From NCBI GenBank assembly GCA_039583875.1, contig CM077164.1:68541628-68605627 (forward strand): a stretch of 64,000 nt of DNA. The letters run 5' to 3'. Under the pieces are notes generated by a model. The model was not told where the DNA came from, made no database searches, and was given only the letters and a program-made list of their open reading frames with translations. This DNA comes from Platanthera guangdongensis (Eukaryota; Streptophyta; Magnoliopsida; Asparagales; Orchidaceae). Shown here piece by piece: positions 55,144 to 64,000 of the stretch (positions within the stretch are counted from its first letter, which is position 1; each line of letters begins with the position of its first letter). Position numbers and translations under genes: made by a program.

Positions 55144-55987
55144 GTCCTATACTGTCTACAGAGAAAAGGTGGTCAAAATTCAGATCAAGTGATTGTCCAA
55201 GTTGTTCAAGTAATTCAAAGAAGATCTCGCTATCAAGTGAAGATCTAAGAAGTTGGAGAGAGAGAGCTCCATCCAAGAAATCAGCCGTTGGAACCAGGCT
55301 GAGAAGAAGGGTTCAGATTTATTCTGAATCTTAAGTAGCAGAGATCAAGGATCAACTGCAGAAGGGGTCAATCTTATTGAGTTCTACATTCAAGAAGCTT
55401 TGAAGAAAGCCAAGTCAGATTGATTTCAGCTGAGTTCTTCCAAGAACTCATCAAGAAACTAACAACTCTCCTCTCTTGTCTCTGAGTTGCTGAGTTAATA
55501 TTATTGTATTCATATTTTCTTGTAGGATCCTTTGGATCTGAGTCTTGTAAGCCCGTAATTATAAAGGCTGAGTGTAGGAGATTTAAATCTCTGAGTGTAG
55601 GCCTTGGTGGCTGAGTATAGGCCTTGGTGGCTAAGTGTAGGCCTTGGTGGCTGAGTTTAAGCTTTGTGAAGAAGCTGAGTTGTAGGGCCTTGGGCCTGAG
55701 GTGTAGGAACCTGTTTTGGGGTTCTGAGATAGTGGAGAAGTTTGGCCGAATCTAGTACACTGCTAGATAGGTGAAGGGGGAAAGTGGATGTACCCAAACC
55801 TTGGGGAACCACTATAAAACTGTGTGTCTACTGTGTGCTGTGATATTCTGTGAATGCTGTGTGATTGCAGTGTACAAATTGATATAACTCTGAGATAAAA
55901 TCTGATTGCTGCCTTAAAAAGTTAAAAAGATTCAAGTCACCTATTCACCCCCCCCCCTCTAGGTGTTTAGGTACAATAACTTTCAAG

Positions 55988-56003
55988 TGGTATCAAAGCC
56001 AGG
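55988..56003 (+). other. Primer-binding site, Sirevirus B2
   Basis: TGGTATCAAAGCCAGG lies two bases after the LTR end and is complementary to initiator methionine tRNA, with one change from the usual TGGTATCAGAGC. Confidence 0.9.
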
Positions 56004-56089
56004 TTACTCAAAAAGGACATAACTGTCTGAGTAGATCCTGTTGGCAGATTCAATGTAAGTCAATTACAGAATCAAGAAAATCAAGAACC

Positions 56090-58131
56090 ATGGGTTCCAC
56101 TGAAAATCACAAGGAATTGGGATCCATGAAGCTACCTATATGTAGAAAAGAGATCTTTGGTATCTGGAAAGAAAGGGTGAGACTTTTTATGGAAGCCTCA
56201 GACCCTAGGATTTATATCACAGTAAAAGAAGGGTCATATGTGCCCATGAAGGTGTCAGTCTTAGATGCAAATCAAAGAACACGTAAGGATTTCTCAGAAA
56301 TGACAAAGGATGAAATTGTTCTAGCCACTGTGGACAAAAGGGCTCAGAACATCATAGTGAGTGTCATAGATGATGCAACTTTCCAGAATTTGATACACTG
56401 TAAGACAGCTAAAGAGATGTGGGATACTCTTATTGTGTATATGGAGGGTTCTGAAGAAGTAAGGCAAGACAGAAAATCCTTGCTAAATCAAGAATATGAA
56501 AGTTTTAGACAAGGTAAGGCTGATAGCATAACTGAATGCTATAAGAAGTTCTACAGGATTGTGAATGAGCTCATGTCCTATGGCAGAGAGTTCAGTAATT
56601 ATGAACTCAATGATAAATTTCTAAGGTCCCTAACAAAAGATTGGGACACCAAGATCTGTGCCATTAGGGAAATGGCAAAGTTGGGAGAAATTCCTCCACC
56701 AACACTGTTTGGCAAATTGCTGTCCTATGAAATGCAGTTAATGGTGAGGAAAGAAGAGGAGAAATCAACAAGAAGTGAACACAAAGAAAGGACAGTGGCC
56801 TTCAAGACAGAAGCCCCCAGAAAGTATAGAAGTAAGTCACCTTCTCCACCACCAAAAGTAGCTGAAACTGAATCAGATGAGTCAGCAAGTAGAAAGTCTG
56901 AAAGCAGTGAAAGTGATGAGGACTTTGCTGCCTTCACAAGACATTTCCAGAAGTTCTTAAAGAAGAAACAGTGGAGGACAAGTCCATCTACTTCACAAGG
57001 AAAATAAGACTATTATCAGAATAAAAAGTCTTCAAAGAAAGACATGAAAAAGAGTAAGTCTAGCAAAGAAACTCTTTCAAAAATAGTTTGTTATTGCTGT
57101 AATAGACAAGACCATGTTGTTGCAGATTGTACAGAGAAGAGGAAGGAGTCTAGTGACAAGAAAAGGACTCAATACAAGGGCAAAAAAGAAAAGTCTTTTG
57201 TTGCCAAAAAGGATAAGAGCCTGTCAGATATTTCTTCATCAGAAACTGAGTCAGATGCTGAGGCATATATAAGACTGTTTGCTGAGGAAGAAGAAGAAGA
57301 GTACATTCAGATCATGAACTCTATATATAAACAAGAAGACAGTCAGTGCCAAGGACTAATGGCATTGACAGAAAGTGACAAAATCCTGGAGCAGCCAGGA
57401 CCTAGTAAGGTACAACATTATTCTTTTAGTTCAATTTCTTGTGCCAGTACAGAATCAGATTCATCATCATCAAGTGATGAGAGTGCATCTGAGTCTGAAG
57501 AGGATATTCATCAGTTGATAGATGAATATAAACTTCTGTTGCAAGCTTATAAGAAGAGCAAGTCCCTTGCCAAAAGCCAGGCAAAGGAAATTGCTAATCT
57601 CAAAGCTGCTGCAACTGATTTTGAGAAGTTATTTGATCAAAAGCTTAATGAGATAGCCAGACTGAAGCACATAACTGTGATTCAGATGGGGACTATATCA
57701 TTTAAGAATGATCAAATCAAGAGTCTGGAGATTAATCTTCAGAAGGAGAAAGACTTAGTTGCTAGGTTTTCTAAACATAAGTCAGTTCTACCATTAATTG
57801 ATGAATTTGTTCATCACAAAGGTAAAGCTGAACTGGGATTTACTAGACCTGCAAGGACTGTTCAGTCCAAGTCCAAGTCCAAGGTCAAAGCCCCAACTCT
57901 CAACAAGTCAGCTGTAGATAAAATGGCAAAGACAGTACCTAAGCAAAGGTACAATAAGTTTGAGTGTTGGTGTTGTGGCAAGGTAGGCCACTTTGCAATG
58001 GACTGTTGGCACAATGCTAGTGCCAAAGTGAGTAGCAAACAGCCTATTGGAAAGCCTGCAGGTAGCTTTGTTAGGATGCAAACTAACAGTACCAAGGACC
58101 CAAGAATTCTTTGGGTTCTAAGGTTCACTAA
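56090..58131 (+). pseudogene. Sirevirus B2 gag
   Basis: ATG 56090 opens 305 codons of the copia gag domain (EIFGIWKERVRLFMEASD). A stop at 57005 and a second open stretch of 367 codons (57044 onward) follow, containing the first CCHC knuckle (CYCCNRQDHVVADC), a Ser/Glu-rich part, a coiled coil (SLEINLQKEKDLVARFSK) and the second knuckle (CWCCGKVGHFAMDC). A one-base deletion near 58087 shifts the last codons. In the pol frame a TAA at 58129-58131 lies at exactly the same place as in Sirevirus B, so it was probably present in the common ancestor. Role: capsid and RNA packaging. Confidence 0.88.
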
Positions 58132-61100
58132 TCTGTTTTGCAGGTGAGTCCAAGTGGCCATGCCCCAATATGGTACTTGGACAGTGGATGTTCTAGACAT
58201 ATGACTGGAACAAGGGGTTTACTAAAGGACTATACACCTATCAAGGATGGTCCAAAAGTCACCTTTGGTGGTTCAGAAAAAGGGATCATCAAGGGTTTTG
58301 GTAACATTTCTAACTCCTTTATTACTATTACTCAAGTGGCCTATGTTAAAGGTTTGAAACATAATCTTATTAGTATAAGTCAATTGAGTGATGTAGGATA
58401 TGACATATCTTTTGTGAAAGATGATTGTCATATCAGGAGGTCAAATGATCAAGAGATCATTTTGACTGGTTATAGAAAAAGGAATGTCTATTGCTTAGAC
58501 ATTATGGTTGAGAACAATGGTTCTCAGTATGTCTTGTAGATGATGAGACAGTCTTACATTGTGTCAAATGTCACAAGAGGCTAGCCCATCTAAACTACAA
58601 GACAATTGGCAAACTCTTTAGCAAAGAGTTAGTGAGGAATGGTCCTCAAGTTAAGTGTATTAAAGATGGTATTTGCTCAGCTTGTCAAAAGGGCAAGTAG
58701 ACTAGATCCACCTTTAGAAGCATTGAAAACAAAGATGCTGTGAGGTGCTTATACCTCTTGCATATGGATCTCTTTGGTCCAATGCCAGTTCACAGCCTAG
58801 GTAGGAAGGTCTATACCTTTGTAGTTGTAGATGACTACTCAAGGTTTTCCTGGGTGTTCTTCCTAAGATAGAAATCTGAAACACCTAGTGTCTTCTATAG
58901 CTTTGTCAAGCAAATTCAGAATGAACTAGACAGTACAGAGGTCAAGATTAGAAGTGACCATGGTACTGAATTTCAGTCTGATAGCATGACAAAACTATGC
59001 GAAGAATTTGGGATATTTCAAGAGTTTTCTTCACCAAGAACACCTCAGCAAAATGACATTGCTGAAAGGAACAATAGAACCTTGATTGAGGCTGGTAGGA
59101 CCCTATTAAGTGATACATCACTACTAGAATATTTCTGGGCTGAAGCAGTCAATACTGCATGCCATGTTATTAATAGGGCTACCATAACTAAAAGCCACAA
59201 TAAGACCCCCTATGAGGTTGTGAAAGGCAGGAAACCAAACCTATCCTACTTCAGGATCTTTGGTTGTAAGTGCTTTATACTTAACAATGGAAAGTCTTAC
59301 TTGACTAAGTTTGCTGCCAAGTCCCAAGAGGGAATTTTTGTTGGGTACAGCAACAACAGTAAGGCTTATAGAGTCTACAACTTGTCTACTCAAGTTGTAG
59401 AAGAGTCTGTACATGTAGTATTTGATGAAACTAGACTTATTAACAATGAGTTGTCTAGTAGTGTATGCAACCCCACAGGTTTAACAAAGAAGATGGACAA
59501 GCTCACTATAGAAGAAGAACCAACTGCAAGACAGCAAGTAGAAGACAGTGGCTGTGGTCCAGGGGGAGTACTACATGTACCTAATGCAGAAGAAGTACAA
59601 GGAGTATAACAAGATGAAGAAGTTGAAGCAGTTCAACCTAAAGTCAGGATGCCTCCAGCCAATAGGCATTTAAGAGATCATCCAGCTGAACAAATCATTG
59701 GTGATCCAAGACAAGGGGTACAAATAAGGAGCAGAAATCTGAATGCAGCAATCTACTCCAGTTTTCTATCCCAAGTTGAACCAAAGAAGTTTGAAGAAGC
59801 CATCCAAGACCCTCTTTGGATTGAGGCAATGCAAGAAGAGCTGAATCAGTTCAAGAGGTGCAAGGTCTGGGAGCTTGTTCCTAAACCTAAAGACCACAAT
59901 ATAATTGGAACCAAGTGGATCTATAGGAACAAGATGGATGAACAAGGAGTCATCATTAAGAACAAAGCAAGATTGGTTGCTAAAGGATATAGGAAGGAAG
60001 AAGGTATTGATTTTGATCAAACCTTTGCTCCAGTAGCCAGACTGGAAGCCATAAGAATGTTCCTGGCCTATGCAACCTTTCAAGGATTCAAAGTTTACCA
60101 AATGGATGTCAAGTCAGCATTTCTGAATGGTAATCTTAAAGAGGAAGTCTATGTGGAACAGCCATCAGGTTTTGTTGATTCAACTCTACCTAATCATGTC
60201 TATAGACTTAGGAAAGCTTTATATGAGTTAAAGCAAGCCCCTAGGGCTTGGTATGAAACCCTATCTAGTTTCCTCATTGAGAATAAGTTCACAAGAGGGA
60301 AAATAGACAAGACTCTATTCCTTAGGGAATTCAGAGGCAAAGTAATACTAGTCCAAATATATGTAGATGACATTATATTTGGGTCTACTGAAAGTAGCCT
60401 TTGCAAAAAGTTTGCAAAACTAATGCAAGGTTAGTTTGAGATGAGTAGTATGGGAGAGCTAAAGTTTTTCTTGGGTCTCCAAGTAAGACAGACTGAGAAT
60501 GGATTATCCATATTCCAGTCCAAGTTCACCCTAGAACTCATAAGGAAGTATGGTATGAATTCATCCAGTACCATGAAGACTCCTATGGGGTCAAGTATGT
60601 CTCTTAGCAAGGATGATGCAGGGAAACCTGTAGATGAGTATTTGTATAGAGGGATAGTTGGCTCCCTATTATATTTGACTGCAAGTAGACCAGATATCAT
60701 GTATGCTACATGTGTCTGTGCAAGGTATCAAGCATGCCCTAACGAGTCTCATTTGACAGCAATCAAAAGGATATTGAGATATCTAAAGGGCACTCCTTAT
60801 CTAGGCCTCTAGTACCCTAGGAATGGGGATTTTGAACTAACAGGTTATTCAGATGCAGACTTTGCAGGATGCAAAGAAGACAGAAAAAGCACAACGGGAA
60901 CCTGTCAATTCCTAGGTGGAAGACTGATTTCTTGGAGTAGCAAAAAGCAAACAAGTGTGGCTATCTCCACTGCAGAGTCAGAATATGTGGCTGCAGGAAG
61001 TTGTTGTGCTCAACTTCTGTGGATACAACATTAGCTTGAGGATTATGGATTTCAGTTAAGTAGAACTCCACTCTTTTGTGATTCTACTAGTGCTATATCA

Positions 61101-61304
61101 ATTGCACATAATCCTGTTTCTCATAGTAGAACTAAACATATTGAGATAAAATATCATTTTCTTAGTGAGCATGTAGAGAAAGAAGATATTTTACTAGAAT
61201 ATGTTAAAACAGATAATCAACTAGCTGATATGTATACTAAGCCCCTAGAAGAAACTAAGTTCAATAGGTTTAAAATTGAACTAGGAATGATAAACTTAGA
61301 ATAA
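58132..61304 (+). pseudogene. Sirevirus B2 pol: protease, integrase, reverse transcriptase, RNase H
   Basis: Protease DSGCSRHMTG and GAG-pre-integrase regions are followed by the integrase core ([18 protein letters not shown], then AERNNR where relatives have AERKNR). The zinc CSACQKGK is intact here, unlike in B. Reverse transcriptase: [13 protein letters not shown] and YVDD at 60359-60370. RNase [35 protein letters not shown]. It ends GMINLE at TAA 61302-61304. Stops include those at about 58538, 58698, 58870, 60432, 60812 and 61033; several look like TGG to TAG or CAG to TAG. The domain order and spacing to the spacer array match Sirevirus B. Confidence 0.9.
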
Positions 61305-61330
61305 GTTTATGGAAATGGCTAAGTCAAAAG

Positions 61331-61776
61331 GTGTCGACACACAGAGATCTCTGTGTCGACACAGAAAATTGGTGTCGACACTCTAGGGAAAAGGTGTCGA
61401 CACATCTAGGAAGTTGGTGTCGACACTTCAGAAAATTAGTGTCGACACATGACAAGTAGGTGTCGACACATCCAAGGTGGTGTCGACACTTAAGTTTTAC
61501 TCAGAATTATCTAAGTAAAGTCTCGACTAAATGTCGAGTTATGTGGTGTCGACACATAAACAAGTGTCGACACATATAATCTATTGACTAAACTTGTGTC
61601 GACACATATGTGTCGAGACATTACAAGTCAGTGTCGACACTTATCGACAGTGTCGACACAATTTAAGTTAGCTGCCCGCCTTTTCATCTTCAAACCTAGA
61701 AAGGTATAAATAGGATTTTGCCTTAGTTTGTCGACACGCTTTCAAAAGTTTCGAGACCAAACTTGTGTGTCGACAC
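61331..61776 (+). repeat. GTGTCGACAC array in the pol-extra ORF spacer, Sirevirus B2
   Basis: About a dozen perfect copies plus variants lie between the pol stop and the extra ORF, as in Sirevirus B. The last copy lies between the TATA box and the ATG. Confidence 0.9.
61705..61712 (+). promoter_or_regulatory. TATA box before the extra ORF, Sirevirus B2
   Basis: TATAAATA in gaaaggtataaatagg lies 99 bp upstream of ATG 61811. It matches the box at 26368-26375 in both sequence and distance. Confidence 0.7.
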
Positions 61777-61810
61777 CTCTCTTCTCTCAGTTCAAATTCT
61801 TCAAACCCTA

Positions 61811-64000
61811 ATGGAGCCAAAGCTTGAGGAGAATGTCAACGAAGGGTATGAACTGGTGCGCGACGCATTTGGTGATGCAGACCAAGAGATCAAGAACGTG
61901 ATAACCCTAGTTGCAGACTCAGGGTTGGAATTTCTTATTTCTGAACCCACAAAGATCTGGAAGAAGGAAGTACTGGAATTCCTTAATGGAGCAACCCTAG
62001 ACGACACTGGACTCAAGATCAAGTCAAGGGTCCATGGTGAAAAGGTGAAGGTGTCACCTAAAAGTTTGAGGAAAGTACTACAGTTACCAAGAACTAAAGA
62101 AGAAGATGAAGTTACTGCTTCAAAGACCAAAGATGCTCTAACTTGGTGTGGACTAGATTCTAAAATGAAAATTGGATCTATTTTCAATAGAAAAGGCATG
62201 AACAGCCAAGGGAAATTCATGTCAGAAATAGTTGGCAAAGTGATTTTAAGCAAACCTGGAGGGCATGATAGGGTATCTGCCCATATGTTCAGCATTATGA
62301 CCAGGATAATCTTCAATCTGAAAACTGACTAGTCTGTAGTGATCTTTGAGAAGATCAAGGAAAGCCTGAAGAAGCCCAACTTGGGCAGGATCTTAAGTCT
62401 CTACCTTGCTGGAAGAATTCCAGAGGTAATGAGTCAAGCTGCTGGAACAAAAATAAATTATATGAGAAAATGGATATGAGGATATTCTCTAGATGGGACA
62501 TGGTGTTGTCTAAGGAGATGCCAACCCCTGAGAAGATAATTCTTGAGAAAGTATCACCTCAAAAGAAGAAGAAGAAGTCTGCCCCAGTGGCTCAGGATCC
62601 AACTAGCAGCTCTGATAGTAAAGAGTAAGTTGTTTTCTCATCTGATGAGCATGAAGAAGAGACTGTTGAGAAGACTCCGGCTCAACAAGTAGTTGCTGAA
62701 AGGCAGGGGGAGCTACCACCAGCTAGCCCCTTACACAAGGATCACATCCAGGGGGAGCCACTAGTTGTGGAAGAGTCAACTCCTCTTGAGAGTGAGCAAG
62801 CAACCAACATCATTCTAGAGGTAATCACTGAGCTTAATGCTTTAGATTTTCCTTTAGAGGATACTGATTTGTCTGATGTTTATCAGCACCCACAGATTCA
62901 TAGTCAAGTCACAGATGTTGTCATGAAAGACACATCTGTTGAAGTTGAAGTTGTATCTGATCTAGTGGTAGATGAGCTCAGAGTTACTCCAGCTCATTCT
63001 CCACAAGAATACACTATGGAAGATCTATTTCTTAACCTGGATCAAACTGATTTTGACAAAGATCCTGCTGCTGAAAAGGAAAATGCTCCAATTGAGGGGG
63101 AGCAAGTGCAAATTCATGAAGAACCTGCAAGACAAGAGACTGTGAAGGCACCAGATGTGCAGAAGGAGTTACCCCCAAGCCCTAAGGAGAGGGTAGAAAT
63201 TGCTAACTCCTCAGCTTCTGAAGATGAGGAGACAACAAGGTCTAAGAAAAAGAAGTTTCAAGTATTCAAAAGAAGGAGCCAGAGTTACAAAAAGGCTTTG
63301 CAAACAATAGCTCCACAGCCTCTGTCATAGCCAGCTCCAACTGTTGATTATAGTACTCTAATGGTTGTCATGCAAATCAAGCTGGATGAGCATAGAAAAG
63401 CCAAAGAAACTTATGTGGATGAGGGGCACAAATCACTACAGTTTGATCTGGCACAGGACATTAAGTCCATCAGATTTGAGATGAATCTCAATAAAAAGGA
63501 GATGACTGACTGCTTCCACAAAGGGGGGAATGTAGTGGTGTACTTGGCTACACATCAGGAGAAGATAAAAGCTCAAGTTGATGAACTTGCAGTCAAGCAA
63601 GGCTATGTACTTGAAAACCAAATTAGGATGAATGATAACTTGACTGCTTCTCACAATGCCATAGTAACAGAGATGAAGAATCTGGCTGCAGGGCAGACTC
63701 CAGCTAATGCTACTGCTAAAGCTGAATTTGACAAATTATTTCAAGAAGAAATAACTGATGTTAAGACTGTCATACTAGACTCTCAGAAGATCATTACTAA
63801 CAAACTCCAAAGGTTAAAACCTTTCTTTAAAGATGGAGTTAATTATTTGGATAATCAAGTGAGATTTCAGAAAGATGATGTCAGAGATCATATAGAAAGA
63901 GAAGTCATAAAGGGGGAGAGAGTATTAGTCAAGGCCAGCTCTGATCATGCTAAGTGGATATCTAATTCTATCAGAGCAACTCTTGGATATTCTCCTCTTT
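61811..64000 (+). pseudogene. Extra ORF downstream of pol (Sirevirus B2), runs off window
   Basis: ATG 61811 (MEPKLEENVNEGYELV) starts the homologue of the B-family ORF. The N-terminal domain (IWKKEVLEFLNGA, RVHGEKVKVSPKSLRKVLQL) is open for 174 codons to a TAG at 62330-62332 that replaces a Trp codon in B. Further on there are a TGA near 62478, a TAA near 62626 and a TAG near 63328. The basic run KKKKKSAPVAQ stands where B has PPKKKRKTAP, and a second basic run (RSKKKKFQVFKRRSQSYKK) is kept. Acidic stretches such as EYTMEDLFLNLDQTDFDKD are conserved with B. No membrane segment is visible. The last part is cut by the window end. Confidence 0.78.

Larger units (their letters stand above)
53972..55985 (+). 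repeat. 5' LTR of Sirevirus B2
   Basis: The LTR is 2014 bp long, starts TGTTGGGTACATTGG and ends acaataactttca after a run of C and ctctaggtgtttagg. It is homologous to the two B LTRs, with more differences from them than they show from each other. Confidence 0.93.
53972..64000 (+). mobile_element. Sirevirus B2, same family as B, 3' end outside window
   Basis: 5' LTR, primer site, gag, pol, GTGTCGACAC spacer and extra ORF are present in the plus direction; the 3' end of the extra ORF and the 3' LTR lie beyond 64000. LTR and gene sequences match Sirevirus B closely, but more stops have accumulated. The 5 bp before the LTR (aatcc) should be its target duplication. Confidence 0.92.

Overview
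This window is repeat-rich nuclear DNA of a flowering plant. It holds no intact host gene, no rRNA or tRNA gene that I can recognise, and no CRISPR. Nearly all of it is nested transposable elements: Ty1/copia elements of the Sirevirus type, Ty3/gypsy elements of the Tat type, large LTRs resembling those of Tekay/Del chromoviruses, and one CACTA DNA transposon that carries pieces of a plant MAP3K-epsilon gene. The CACTA ends, the plant-type spliced introns and the Sirevirus gene order all point to an angiosperm. I cannot name the species.

Layout. (1) Sirevirus A, + strand, runs from before base 1 to 34271 and has been split by three later insertions: a CACTA element at 1655-5535 in pol, a Tat gypsy element in minus orientation at 10166-18902 in the downstream ORF (5-bp duplication acagg), and Sirevirus B in minus orientation at 21077-34201 in the 3' LTR (5-bp duplication gatct). 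(2) 34272-34819 is unassigned. (3) 34820-38634 is the first part of a Tekay-like LTR (LTR1). It is cut off by Sirevirus C (minus, 38635 to about 48230), which itself contains a 5.3-kb solo LTR of the LTR1 family (LTR2, 41083-46366, duplication tgcta). (4) 48231-53360 is a relic of a Tat-type two-gene module followed by an 86-87-bp satellite. (5) 53361-53971 is a further LTR fragment. (6) Sirevirus B2 (+, same family as B) runs from 53972 past the window end.

How the parts work together. Each Sirevirus has gag, pol (protease, integrase, reverse transcriptase, RNase H) and, in A, B and B2, a long extra ORF after pol. In every family the U3 part of the LTR carries an array of short palindromic or inverted motifs. 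The motif differs by family: TTCGTCGA/TCGACGAA in A, GTGTCGACAC in B and B2, GCGTTGAGTG/CACTCAACGC plus TTCGACGAA in C. The same family-specific motif recurs between pol and the extra ORF. In B and B2 that spacer also has a TATAAATA box before the ORF, so it looks like a second, U3-like promoter. The extra ORF product has SV40-type basic nuclear-localisation motifs, acidic low-complexity stretches and helical regions, and no visible membrane segment. My leading hypothesis is that it is a sequence-specific nuclear activator or anti-silencing factor that acts on its own family's arrays, comparable in logic to VANC proteins of VANDAL transposons, and is not an envelope protein. The two Tekay-like LTRs also carry different motif arrays at the same U3 position, so array replacement may be a wider theme in this genome.

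All retroelement genes here are broken by stops or frameshifts. Several of the stops look like cytosine-deamination changes.
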